This document shows positions 1 to 13,209 of a DNA stretch of 64,000 bases, in pieces. The position numbers and the translations under genes are program-made. Position 1 is the stretch's first letter. The number at the start of each line of letters is the position of its first letter. Source of the DNA: Plasmopara viticola (taxonomy: Eukaryota > Oomycota > Peronosporomycetes > Peronosporales > Peronosporaceae); contig MBPM02000013.1 of assembly GCA_001695595.3 (NCBI GenBank), forward strand, positions 930,001 through 994,000, in the 5' to 3' direction. The notes beneath the pieces were generated by a model. The model did not search any database. It was not told where the DNA came from and saw only the letters and a list, made by a program, of their open reading frames with translations.

Positions 1-522
1 GCTGCTCGAAACGCTGCGCAACCGTCAGTTGGTGTATGAAAGCGAAGACACGCTTCGAGAAAAGGGATTGTCCAAGACGCCTGATGTGAGACTGCTGTTA
101 CCGATTGGGGTGAAGAACCCGAAGACTGGACAATTGCAGGTTGTAAATTGGATTGATAGTAAAGCGATGTTTGGAGATCGACATGCTCATGAGACGGAAA
201 ATGCGAGTCAGGTGCGCTTAAAGCCTTGTCTTCTTACAAGGTTGTGTCTCACTGCGTTTGTGTCGTATAGCTACAAGGGTATGTGAACCGATACGGGCCT
301 GGGATGGTTATATATTGGTTCGGCTACGTGACGCAGCTTAGCTCCGATGATAATATTCTCATTATGAGTACGTTCCCAGACGAAATTTCGCTTCCAGGAG
401 CTTTTGACCCTCTAGCATCCACCACAAAATTGCAAGAGGGTGCGCAAGTAATGCTGCAACCTGCAAAGACTCAAACGGACTTTGACGACGACTGGATTCC
501 GATTACGACGTGCGAGTTGTAA
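1..522 (+). CDS. CDIN1: CDIN1 (C15orf41)-like nuclease, 3' part only
   Basis: This is the C-terminal part of a protein resembling CDAN1-interacting nuclease 1, a PD-(D/E)xK-fold nuclear protein. The 5' end lies outside the window. Exon 1 (frame beginning at base 2) carries TPDVRLLLPI and then NWIDSKAMFGD, the conserved I-(E/D)-SKA-x-FGD block that contains the putative nuclease acidic and lysine residues. A 59-nt intron (212-270, GT...AG, phase 0) removes an in-frame stop. Exon 2 continues NRYGPGMVIYWFGYV and ends at the TAA at 520-522. Spliced, the spacing between FGD and NRYGPG equals that of animal CDIN1. Family and splice site are seen in sequence; molecular function is family knowledge and is poorly established even in animals. 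Alternative: another restriction-endonuclease-fold protein, judged unlikely because the GPGxVIYW motif is distinctive. Confidence 0.8.
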
Positions 523-3500
523 GCGCTATCGCTGCAATTCAATTATTGTTTGCGTGTCAACATGCCATTTCGAGTACGCTTATTCAGATTGTATGCTACC
601 GTATAGCCGCATCCACTCTTTGCTGGCACCAGCAGGTGCGCCTGGCTAGTACGTTACACTGGCCTATTATAACAAATTATTAGAATCTTGTATGAAATTT
701 TTGCCTGCACTTCGCCGTGCTAATCGTGCACCTTACAATGCTGCACGGCCGCTAATGCTCGTAATGACAAATACAGACGAAGAAAGTTGCGCAATACGGG
801 CCCATGCATCGCAGCATGTGGCTGACGGCGTTTAGCATCTCCACGTACTCTTTAAAGTTCGTAAAGTATTGCTGCACACTGTATGCTGGATGCGGCGAGA
901 CATCATAGCGTGGTACACACTCTATAGGTTGACTAATCTCGATGTGGTCCACGCTTGTTAGAAAGCTCACGGAGATAATAAATTTTTATCGACAATGTGC
1001 TTTAAGTTTTGATTCTGTTCACCATGCGGCCCGACACCGTGGAGGTGCACTTTTTACCAGTTCTGGCAGACATAACAATAAAATTTGTATGGCACAAGCT
1101 TCTACAGTCTTTTAAGCTGACGCAGGCGATCGTGGACGATTAAGCAAGTCGTCATGGAAGAACTCGTTGCAGTCGGGAAAAACTTTAACATTGGTGATTT
1201 TCAGCGAGGAAGCACAGAAAAATTTGAGGCATGCGTAGCTTTTATTGATCTATCAGCTTACGAAATTATACCATATATAGGTTCAACAGCGTGCTAAAAG
1301 GCATGCTGCTCAAATTGTGCGCAGAGATATTTAAGCTACCGAAACTCACGCGGTAGGTCTAAGCTGTGTCTAACGCAAATAGCTATCCGATCATTGTGAG
1401 ATCATTCTGATCCTCAGAGTTGCTAAAGACTTTTTTTCGCCAATGGGGCGTCCAACCCATCCACCTTTTACACACCCAATTAAGTTGGAAGGGTAGTCAC
1501 ACTCTCGGGATTGATTGATTGTCCTTTTATTGACCTACATCTGGCTGCATTTTTTGGATCCTATGGGCATCAAATGAGGTTGAGTGATCGACTGACCACT
1601 CGAGCCACAAGGTCGAGGAAGAATGTGCGCTTAGGTAACACATTCGTAAACCGATAAAAGTTCAATGCCATGCACTCCACGTATGTGTGTACTAAACTGT
1701 CTTCAATGTACATGCCCTTAGTTCCAATAGCTTTTTAAGTGGGAGAAGGGCTCAAAATAATTTTCAATGCAATTTTTTTGAACCAGACTCCTCAGGAAAA
1801 TAGCTATCTGAAAATTATCAGTAAAGCAGGGGATACAAAATATCTGTCTAAAAATTATCACTTAAGCTTGGGATACAATTGCATCCACCAACTCTCAATA
1901 TAAATTCTCGTACTCTCGTACACTTTAATGTACAATTGGCAATCCGCCGCTACATTTCCTTTCTTCAGAATTTGTAACGCCCAAAAGAGCTCTGTATCTA
2001 TGGCGTCTAATAAGCACAAACATCAATAGAATTTGGCTTTTTCAACGTAGGAGTCTCCTCAGCCACTCGTGACCACGTAATTACTGCCAGCGACCATTCA
2101 AATCCTTGAACGACAAAGGTCTACTTTGTCGATTCTCTCGCAGACTGCCTTGAATTATTTGCCTCAACCTATCGGAGCCAAAGGAGCTGATGGCATTGCT
2201 CGGTAGCACTTAATCCTTTGAGACTAAAGCTGGGTGAGAATGTAAATAGACTACACCACTTTAAGCCCTATACTACTGATGCGCAACACCTAGGAAGGGT
2301 GAGTGTGTCTGTAATCGCAACCCATTCAAAAATCGATTCAGATGGTCTGTTATATTGTCCCTATATGTAAAGAAAAGTCATATCTTTCTTGAGCTCTTTA
2401 TATACAAAGTCAATTTGATTTGCCTAAGGAGTGGTGCTTCAACTATTACGACCAACGACTCCCTTGATTAATGAAGATCTTCATAGAGCTTACGCTATCT
2501 TGCTTATAGACAAGAAAGCGCGAGAGCAGGCAAAGCTCAAAATATGCTGGAATAAGCATTGCTATCGCTTATTCTTTATGCGTTTTCGGGTTAGAAAATA
2601 CTCTGTTAAAGTTACTTCACGGGTACGTGCCCGGCTTGTAGCAGACAAAAGTCTGAGAGTATCACGCGCGCCCTGCTTAGATTGCAATAGTGAACTTGCT
2701 CGCTTATGTAAGGTAATGAGAGCAAGTTCACTATTGCAATTTAAGCAGGGCGTGCGCGATACTCTCAGACTACATTCGTCTATAAACCAAATCTATTGCA
2801 CACGCCGATCCTATTAAGACCAGATTTGTATATATTAGTCGCTTACTTGAAGATCGTGAATCTTCCTTCTTTCACATCTGGTAACACTTAGTTGTCAATC
2901 TTACACCCACGCAAGTAGATTGACTGCTCGATGTCTCGCAAAGGTTGTGGAACGAACAGAACCATATCTTTATTATTAGATTGCTTAGAAGGCTTGTCGC
3001 CTTCTATGGGCGGAAAAAGGCGGCTGCATTTGCAGTCCTCACCACTATTTAAGCCGCTGAAACACGTCACAGCGGTCGATCTTAACGAGCAGAGGCTAGG
3101 CTGCAGAGATCAGGAAGCACAAAATTAGAACAGGTTCGGCTGCGCTATTTACTGTAAGGCCTTAGCCAGAGTAATATGTGTTTGCCATTGAAACTGGCAA
3201 CTAGTGAGCAAGAGGCTTAAGAAGAGTCCCTAGAGACATACTTTATGCAGCTTTACGACATGCAGTAGTGAAAAAAGATGGTGCTGCCGATCACTTCTCA
3301 TCAGTGGTACAGCATGCTGCAAAGGCAGAGTAATTACTTGCACACGTAATTTTATATTTTTGCCCGAAAGTTTATGTCGCTAAACACAAAATCGCAAACA
3401 TCTGACTTCATCTAAAAAAAGGCGCTGAAAACTCAAAAGGAATAGAGCGACTTGAGAAATTAGGTCGCTTATCAAATTATAGAGATACGACAGAAACACA

Positions 3501-6500
3501 AAACTATTGCATCAAGTAAATGAGCCTGTAAAGTCAGTGCCACAGAGGAAACACTAGAGTTGTCGTGGATATCGTTCAATGACCTGGGGACAAACCGTGA
3601 GTTGCCGTTGTTGACATCATTCTCTTCTTCCTGGTCCCCAGCGTCGGTGACAATAACAACGGAGGCATTCTAGGGCGGTTCCTTAGTTCCATAATTTTGC
3701 GGGCTTGACATTAAGCTTGGCCGGCGAGTCCGACGACAAGTTTTAATGTCTTGGCAGCCTTCTGCATTGTCTATGTGCTGTTTGTAACGGCTCAATGACG
3801 TTTATATATAACAATAAGTTACAGGTATACTTGTCTCTCTTTTATTATACGTAACTTAATTTTGGTGGGACATGGAGTCGAGCTTTTATGGCCTTAACAC
3901 AATGATATATCGGTATGCATAACAAGGTATTTCAAAAACATATACAATTTGGCTATCTACCATTATTGCGGTAGTGATTTACTGAGATTTATGAATGCGA
4001 TTAAGTGTTGCCCTATATGCGTTTTGCCTTTGGATGCAGTATATAACTCGCTTTTATATCTCAGGATCGGAATAGTGACAGGATGATCGCGCATTCTCAC
4101 ATCTTCCTGCGCGCCTCGTTTGTGCAAGGTGCTGTGTTAAATCTGACACAAGGTGTGGGCACGTCAAGGTTCTTTTGACGGCGACATTTCGTCCCGAGAC
4201 TCGACAAGTATATACTCTTCCATATCTATTGCTATCTTTGGCTCTTTCTTTTTTTGCCACACTCAACGAAATGGTCTTGGTACTTATCTGATCAAAAGAC
4301 GCGCGCTGAAGCAGCTCGAAAACACGACAAGGTACTCAGTTCTGGAGATGATCGACGCACACCGCCTCCCTTACAAATGCGTATGCTCTTTAATGTCCAC
4401 AGATTGTCTTTACACCAAGCGTGAACCGTTGAAGTCTCTTATCCATCTACCGGATAGAGCAAAAACTATACGTAAAATTTAGTGTTTGAGTATCGCTCCA
4501 AAAAAAAATTTCCCATCATCGTCGCAAGTTTTGTCCCGATAGGTGGAGAAATGAGCCTCAAATACAAGCTCACCTAGCCTCAGCAAGCGTAATTGTTTAG
4601 GCACCGACGGTAAGGGTGCCTCGGGTGTATTTCATAGCACCGTGACCAGTGTGAGAGCTTTTTGAAACCAAGTGAGTTTCAAACAAATCCTTCAAGACGG
4701 AGACTTTAAATGGTGTAAGACACCAATCTTGTGGGTACGTAATAATTTACCTTGAGATGTTTCGTATTCGGCAAATTTAAGCCTGGCGCTAAGAGCTTTC
4801 AACATTAAAAGCAGGCATATAAACAGAGACATCACATCTCAATGCGGGCCAAAAAATATTTGTGATAAATTTATAATCAGAAATAAGCGCGCCAATGCGG
4901 TAAAGTGCCTATGCTTGCAAGGCTTCAAATGCAATCGCAAAATCGCCTGGCAATCAAGGAGTAACGAAAAAATACATCCTCGCTTGACTCAAAATCATCT
5001 AAAAAAACAATGGCTCCTATGCGACAGAATTTGCGCACTTCAATTTTCTCCGCGGTTATGTCGTAAACACTCTGTGGCGTCTCCAACCACTGTGCTTTTG
5101 GAAAAGGAGGTAAGCTTTCTTGCCAATGTGGCCGATTAGCTCCACGATCGGTTAACTGCTTTGCGTCCTAAACCGATATATTTGGACTGTGTCGGACAAT
5201 CACTTGCCTCCCTAATGACTTTTAGACACAACTGGCTCAAACGACGCAGCCTGTCAAGAACTCGGTCGCTCAGTCTTATAAGCAATGTGGCGGAGTCCTA
5301 AGCGCGCTACATTTACTCTCACCCGCCGCATTAGCAAGGTCAAGCGCAAAAGAAGCGCTTTGAACGGTGCTGGAAGCATTTTAGAACTCTTTTGAAGATA
5401 AAAGAATATTTTTTACCAAGACGATTCACACAATAAGCTCCAACTTCTCTGAAAGATATATGTTGTGCGAAGATTTATGCTGTTTCAGGCCTCAAAATGT
5501 TCAATATAATAATTTATTATCTGCTCGTCTTTATTGAAGTAGTTCCGACGAGCGGTTGGTCTAATTATCAAATGAAAAGATGATAGCTTAAATATGCTCC
5601 TCATAACTTTATTTTGAGTCTTCTTGATTTGGACGGATGCAATTGAGTTAGCATTCAAACAATTTTTTGTAGAACCAAAATGAATGCATATGTAGGAATA
5701 ATTAGCCTACACCAAGAGTTGCAAAATGAAAGGTCATTTAAGCTTTCCCCCATTATGAGCCGGAAGCCACCGCATTTCTCGAAGCTAACACTGCTCGCCG
5801 GAACAATGTGAAAAAATGCAACTCTCTTTAATTCTTGAGTCATGTATTCCCATGCAAACTCAACTATTGACGGTTGTTGACCCTCGAATGTGACACATCA
5901 GCACATATGGTACGCAGTGTTTCCTCTCCCTTGTGCCAAGCGCGCCAAGGTTTGAAGAGCAAAAAATTTACGGTCGGCCATGCCGGTGGAAAGCGCCAAA
6001 GTTATGTGGGTGTGGCACTTTTGCTAAGAAAAAATTAGTTTTTGAAAGGCTTCAAAGAGGGGGGTGGGCGTCGACAAGGCTAGACTTCGAAGAATTCAGT
6101 ATCTCGAGTAGGGTTGTGATGTAATTGCTGATGGCGTAAGGATTTCAATAAGCCAAAGTTTGCTCTTGTCGAATCTGAGGTGTCGGGCGATTATACCCGA
6201 TGGTCCACTGTCCAAAAGGTTTAGCTATATGCAGACGCGTCATTATAACTACAACGCTATATTGTCATTGTTTGCTTAGCGACAAAAACAAAAACCACTG
6301 AACGTCAAAGCCAATATATCCAGGTGTAAGGATCCCCGACTTTTGTGGAATATCAACGCGGTTAGATCGTACACCTGGATGCGATGTATGATCTCATCCA
6401 GAATATGGCGTGGCTTAAGCGCCACAAACTTAATGTTGATTGAAAACTTGGGTGCCATGAACAATACTTCTAGTGAAGCTTTGATAAGTCTTAAATCTAC

Positions 6501-9500
6501 CTAGGATACAAAGAAGAGGCGCTGTAAGCAAAGCCACTGAGCCCCATCTGGCTAATGTTTTGGGCATTACAATATCAAAAATGGACACTGATGGCGTCGA
6601 GGCCAAGAGTTCAGAGTTTTAAGGGGTACATAAGTCACAGATGCTTGAAGGAATCGAGATTTTCTGTATGCCTGTGATGGCATGTATGGTGTTCAGCCAA
6701 GGTAGTATAGACAAGCCATTATCAATGTACGTGGAGCGGCAAGTAAGTTACTAAGCGATGCTTGTAGAAGCATTATTTTCTACAAGATGGTGTGTAAAGG
6801 GTCATCGTTACGCCATTACATCTTAGGCGAGGACCTAAAAACGTGCGTGGAGTGGCAAAAAAACTTTAATGCAGTAATTGCAAGATACATCACTCGCTGC
6901 TTATTGAAGAATAGATGGCTAGTATTAAGTGGGGCCGGTTTTGTATAGAACTTAAAGAGACAGGGCAGGTATCAAACAAGATCAGTATCAGTGAGAACTC
7001 ACTGCGTGTAAGATCGTACGTACACCACTGAGCAGTGCTCGCTGAGCCCATATCCTGATTAGCTTTCAGCCAAAGCATCAAAGGCTAGGCCCTGCCGATG
7101 CGCCGATATTCCCACTGTGATAACTTTTAGAGAACAACGCTTACAGCATAACAAAAAATATATGGTCAGCTGCATTAAGGATTCGGCCCTGGCGATGCAG
7201 AAGAAGTGGCTTGTAATCCGCTTTTCAAGGCTCATCGTGAGCAGCATTTGCTGCACACCTTGTAAAATTATGGCGGGCTTTAGACCAGTGTATCAGAAAT
7301 GCGGCTTCGACGATGCACGTAAGTCACATATGTGGCAAAATATGGAGATGATCTGTGGTTAGGAGTGAAAGGCTAATCAAACTTAGAGAATGCTGGTTTT
7401 GGAACGCAATCCAATTAGTATCTCATGCCGTGGACAGTGCTCGCTTTATGTCGGGCAACATGGTCGGTCAGAGTATGAGGCATCCGAGGCACTTCCTTGT
7501 GGTGCAACACAAATTTCGCTGACCGATGGCTCTGATCAGCAGAGATTTTTGTCGAACATCAATGTAGATGTCGGAGTTTTAATAGCTCAAGTTGCCATTT
7601 TAATGCAGAATGCTCGCGTGGAGTGAGAAAATCGCTTCCTCCGTTGATAGATCCTTATTTATTTGCACGCCAGCATGGGTCAATGACGTCGAACTGCTCA
7701 TTAGTAGAGGTTACTGCCGTGTCACGCAAGGCCACATCTTGGTATTTTTTTACCAAAAATAATACGAAGGCGACGAATACTTCAAGGTTAAACATCCAAT
7801 ATGTGCAACAACGTCCGCTTCCCTCTTATCTAGGACCCTTTCATAAAGTAGCAGGGAGTTGTTGATTACTTAGTATGACCAGTATCTCAGCCATATTGTT
7901 GGCGTTATAAGCCTTTTTGCAAGCTCTGTCATCTTTCCAGCATAATTTAAGTCTTTTCGAGAGCATAACTTCTGGATTCATCTTGCATTTGACCGTACTG
8001 GTATCGTTCTTTATAAAAATTTTGGCCGAGCACTATTCAAATTTACCGACATGTCGACCTTCGACTCTTCTTATCCAAGACGAATTGCTTTGCGCTTCCA
8101 TGCGCCGCTGCCTTTCCTTCGATGCAAGTTAAGGTCCAGAATAGCCTTTGTGCGTCGTATTTGTGCTTCAAGTAACGCATTTTACACGCTAACCGGAGCT
8201 GTATGTTTCTACATATCCCAAACAGATTAAAGTTTAGCAGGTGAATATTGAAACGAAAAAAAGCAAACGATCTTTGTATGTAGTTCTTTGTTAGAAAAAA
8301 GCTTTCTGGTAATTTAAGTGTGACTGCTTGAGCACGTCTTTCAAAATCTGCATGCAGCGGTCCAATCACAAATAAAATATTTGGCTCGTCACTTATGACT
8401 CAGAATATCCAAGAAACCGACAGCGAATGGATCGAGCGTCCAATTTGGACAGCTTCTCCTTTGGAACTTGAACATACGCATGGCAGCCGATCGCTCTGGA
8501 TCTAAAAATAACTATATTGGTGCCGATAAGTGCTTTTTCACTTTATTAAACACTCTCGTGGATAGATTTTTTTTCAGATCCATCCTTTGTTTCTTGAGAA
8601 GAATAGCCAGTGGTCTAGTCATTTCTATTGAATTTGCATTACACTTGTACAAGTAATTGGCCAAACAAAGCCGCTTTCTCACGAGTAATTGTACAAAGAA
8701 GCCGGACAAACCTTAATGAAGTTGGACCTTAGCGATATTTAATCACACGTCGCTTTCGCACCAGCAAGTTGAAACTAGAAATTCCACTACGCCGAAGATG
8801 CACTAATTTACATTAGCATGAAACTGATCCTTTCTGCTCACAAAGTCAACCGGACAACGCGAATTCTACGTCTTTCTACCCGTAATCTGCACGAATTAAG
8901 GAAATGCAATTTATATATGAGTGTGCATACTCCCATTAGACCTGGACAATTGCGTCGTCGCATATGCAGAAACCGCAGACCTTGAGAGCTTTTATATTCT
9001 GACTTACCAACTGGAAGCGCTGACCGCGGTCAATGGTATGCCTTTTTATCGCATGCGGAGTTGGTGATATCCATCGGCTAAGTCGAGTGTATTGTACTTT
9101 AAACTTCGAGCTACATTGCTCCACAACATGTCATTCCAGGATTCAGCGTCTGTGTAAGGATCTTATTTAACCATACATTGGAAGACAATGGTCCGCCAAT
9201 AATCAATGACGAGTCCTTTGCCAACGCTGGTGCTTAGCGCGAGTAGATGTTCGTGTTCTTCTTTGTATTCAGGGACTATAGGCATTAGATACTCCTCAGA
9301 CGTTGAAAGAGGTACAAGAATCGTTTAAACAGTTCGCCGTGCCGACAGTGAGCCTACGCTCAGTTGGACAGCTATATGAGCGGGTAGTAAATTTCGTGCG
9401 GACCAAACACCCTGACACCTGAAGTCGTGCGTATCCCACGCTGAGCGATTGTCGATGTAGGAGCCCCAATACTATAGAAGCTTATGGTTTCTGATGTAAA

Positions 9501-12441
9501 GCGAACACTTCACCCGCGTGTTCACAACTGCACCATGTGCTCTTGTACCTCACCGATAATAGCTCATTATGCTTAAGCGTCTGACGGACAGCGATCTTAG
9601 AGAGCGTGAAATATGTTTTTCAGAAAGGCGAGGCAAGTGCCGGCTAAGAGGGCTAATTTGAGCCAGACCCAGCCACACGAACACTTTCCAGGCTTGTGTT
9701 CCGGCAAGGTGTAGACAGGTAAGGGCCGCACAAATACGAGCTAGGCTCGACATCCCTCGAGGGACCACCATCCTCCTCGCTCTCTGATCGGTAAATTGCA
9801 GTTGACCATGTAGCTTTGATTGATCTTGCTCACTCATATAGAGAGTGAGTGAGACGCGTGGTGCGAGTATGTTTAACGGGTGACTTAATTGTCATTCGAC
9901 GGCATACAGTACTATGACCAAATACCGTGTGGTATTTTGATAATTAGAGCTTGGATTATCTTCTTAAATTGGTGTCGGTTTCAGACTACTAGGTCCAGAC
10001 AAATGACCAAAGGCATAAATTCGAATACATTTTTTTAACAGACAATCTTGGCTGTGTGTGCTTTTGGGAACTGACACAAGTCGCAAGGATGACGTCTGAC
10101 GGCTGGAGAAAGATGTATGACAGACTAAAGACTTGTATGGACTCATGGGTCTCCACGATCTAAGGCATTTGATAGTACTATAATGTTGTGATCTATTAGA
10201 CAGGTGAGCTTTCGAACATCATTACAAAGGCGTCGATTTATTTAAAGATTCTTCTAGAAAAATATTTATGACCATTGCTTAATGCGTATTAGCAGAAATA
10301 CCATTCTGAGTTGTAAAAAATATAAGCCTGCACGAGCTTTACCGATGAGTCTTAATAATGTTCAAATTCATTTGGATGTATGAGAGTTACATCAGTCGTG
10401 ATATCGTGAGATAAAGACTATCACTAACACTTGCAGTCAGGTATGCAAAACGCATTGACTCTGAGTGTAAAAAAGGTCAAAGACCTGAAGTCACGATCCC
10501 TTAGAATAATAGCCACTGCACTGGTGATGACATGACCACCCAATATCTTCTCATCTTACCTTAGAAAGATCAAGTGGCACAACTTGAAAATTTATAAAAG
10601 CTCCTTAGCTTACTACGCAAGCCGATCACTCGTAAAGCACGACGCACCTTTATGGCTATTATGTTTACTTCACATGAGCACGCCGGTGCTGCTAACGCTA
10701 CCGATGACCAGTGACGACAACTAGCGAGTGATGACATCATTGCTGACTACATCCAACCCTTCCCTTCACGAGTACCGATACCGCCCCTGTCTAAGACCCG
10801 TTAGAGCAAGTCAAAGCTAATGATGCGTCTTTCAGTATTAGGTGTACCGTCTATGTTGCTCTGACGATCAATTTTCAGGCTTCGACGGCAGCCAAAAGTC
10901 AATTCGCTTAGCCTTGAGGCTCGAAGATAGCTTCAGCTCGTACGAAGACAAGCCTCGTTATTTTCACTGGCTTGAAGCAACCATTGCGAGAACACCTGCT
11001 TTGACCTCCAAGATCTATGGCGCTGTTTGGAAATGGTACGCAATGTCAAGCCGATGCACCTATTCACCTAGAGAGGAAAATCAACACATAAACACTGGCG
11101 ATTCTATGTCGCTGGGCATGCTGGGCAAGCTGCGCAAGATAACCGAGAAGATTGTCGATTTGCAAGTCACCCTGACTTGCAAATTACGAGTCAGGTATCA
11201 AGTGAAGGTATGGAGACAGCATGTGATCCCACAAACTACTACATACATCGCCACCTTCAGTAATATTTTTATATGTACCAAGTAGTTTATGTGCAAAGGT
11301 TCCAGCAAGACAAAAGAAGCCTAAACCGTTTAGGAATACTTTTGTAGGTGGTCAGCTGCATGTTTTTGTGTGCTCGACAAGAAAATAAAATTCTAATATG
11401 ACGTTGTTCGTGTCATCAGTGTAAAAATAAGAGGGCACGAAGCTTCACGTACCACTCGCAAGACTAATGTATAGGAAGTTGAGATTTAAGACTTCGTATC
11501 CCGTATGTAAAGACGGTGATGGCCTTTCCTGAGCTTTCAGCCTATCCGTCGGCACACTTTGTCACTTCTAGTCAAACATGACCATTGTTTACTATCCTAG
11601 GTAATTCTTGACATTACCTGGTATGCAAAACTGGGCGGTGGCGTCTTCTCAATTGGGTGCTTTTTCGCCGAGCATCATAACAGGCAAATTTATCCTTTGT
11701 TTTTCCACTAGCATCAAAATGGAAGTTATGACTGTTTTAATCGTTTTAATTCAAGATAAGAGCTTTTCTCATTTTCTTTGTCAAAGATTTTTACACTTAC
11801 TGGGGCGGCTTTAGCTTAACCGGAAATTTTGCCTTTGCAGCAGGTGTCCTCGACGCATATGCTGTTTCTTCAAAATTACCCCAATAGATAGCTTTTATAG
11901 CTGTAGAGTTATACCAGGCGCGTACTAATCGCGTTGGATCCTTGTGAAGCCAAATGATGCGCCCTTTTAGCGCCAAGTAGGACTTTTAGCTTCTTTAGTT
12001 CGTCTCGTATACCCTGCGTCAATAAAGCATACCCCCCATTCTCACAGAGGCTTCGTCCAAGTGAAACAGGTGTAGACTGACTATAAATGCCACGAGGGAC
12101 AAGGGAGGTCGTTGACGTTTGTCCGATACTTAAAGCCAAAACAAGCCGTGGTTCGCTAACTGCCTGACTAAAAAAGTTAGGATTAATTTATGACCCGAAA
12201 TCTTCTATAACTTAAACCTTCTGCGGGTAATGTCCTACAACTATTCTTGATCATGGAGGCTTAGGACTTTCACTCAGCCACAAGATCTGTAAGGATCTCA
12301 AAAAGTACAAGTCGCAGCGACTTGAATCACGCCACGATTTATGACGACTTTGTGGGGGTATACAGTCTTGGACAAATATTTGTGCAAGCCTTGCAAAAAA
12401 TCTGTCCAATATTTTTTTCAGTATTTCGTTTTAGCTTAAAA
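523..12441. other. gene-poor AT-rich desert
   Basis: I see no convincing gene in this stretch. All open frames are short, lack recognisable domains and many lack an ATG. The sequence looks like old, decayed repeat DNA. Identifiable structures are the 2651-2770 hairpin, an imperfect tandem pair near 1800-1880 (two units of about 40 bases, each with an AAATTATCA core followed by GGGATACAA) and a small perfect 12-bp stem with a 3-nt loop at 11158-11184. Confidence 0.5.
2651..2770. repeat. long hairpin: 51-bp inverted repeat, 18-nt loop
   Basis: Left arm 2651-2701 and right arm 2720-2770 are reverse complements at 48 of 51 positions, separated by 18 nt. Arm ends read GTCTGAGAG and CTCTCAGAC. The open frame running through it (2431-2817) is a by-product of the hairpin rather than a gene. 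A foldback or MITE remnant, or a small-RNA-producing hairpin, are both possible. Confidence 0.85.
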
Positions 12442-13209
12442 AAGGTTGGAGTGACGCCCTCCTTCCAAGCGCGGGGGCTAAATGCTTGCGCGCTTCGGAC
12501 AGGTGCTCTCGGGCATCTGCAGGTCTCTAACGAGTCTCACCCTCGACGCGATGGTCTCCAGCACCAGGGCGTCACTTGTGCTCTTACCAACTCAGAGCTT
12601 AACAAAATAATGGAAGACCCTCACGACCTCTGTGCTGGCTGCACTGCCCGCCGAACGATACCCGACGTATGCGGACACCACTCTATGCCGTGGACTAGCC
12701 AGACTGAGCCTAGCACGTACATAACTTGGCAACGCGATAACGTAAAACAATACAATTGTATTTGTTTTTACTTGGCAACGCGATAACGTAATACAATACA
12801 ATTGTTTTTGTATTCTATTACGTTGTATTGTACTTGACAATGCGATAACGTAATACAATAGAATTGTGTTTGTAACGTAATACAATACAATTGTATTTGT
12901 ATTGTATCACGTTATCGCGTTGCCAAGTTATGCACGTGCTAGGCTCAGTCTGGCTAGTCCATGGCATAGAGTGGTGTCCGCATACGTCGGGTCTCGTTCG
13001 GCGGGCAGTGCAGCCAGCACTGAGGTCGTGAGGGTCTTCCATTATTTTGTTTATCTCTGCCTTGGTAAGAGCCCAGGTGGCGCCCTGGTGCTGGAGACCG
13101 TCGCGTCGAGGGTGAGACTCGTTAGAGACTGCAGGTGCCCGAGAGCACCTGCCCGAAGCGCGCGAGCATTTAGCCCCCGCGCTTGGAAGGAGGGCGTCAC
13201 CCCAACCTT
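12442..13209. mobile_element. head-to-head palindromic repeat element
   Basis: Two inverted copies of one repeat meet head to head. The left arm (12442-12730) and right arm (12922-13209) are about 289 nt each and match almost throughout, from AAGGTTGG at the outer end to CTTGGCAACGCG inside. Between them lie three tandem copies of a roughly 40-nt unit. A third, single copy of the same family lies at 53285-53609 in the orientation of the right arm. Arms are GC-rich while the centre is AT-rich. No coding capacity is recognisable; open frames on both strands are mirror images of each other. Classification is unknown: a non-autonomous DNA element or foldback is the best guess. Confidence 0.8.
12725..12872. 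repeat. triplicated unit at centre of palindrome
   Basis: Units beginning CTTGGCAACGCGATAACGTA start at 12725 and 12771, and a diverged third starts at 12833 (CTTGACAATGCGATAACGTA). Each continues into an ACAATACAATTGT-like tract. The same motif on the other strand opens the right arm, so the centre holds extra copies of the element's terminal segment. Confidence 0.8.

Noticed and set aside
2431..2817. 128-codon open frame
   Set aside because: It runs through both arms of the 2651-2770 hairpin, so its openness on this strand is a by-product of the inverted repeat; no domain is visible.
10842..11285. 147-codon frame
   Set aside because: No ATG at its start, no recognisable domain, and it contains a perfect short stem; composition resembles the surrounding decayed DNA.
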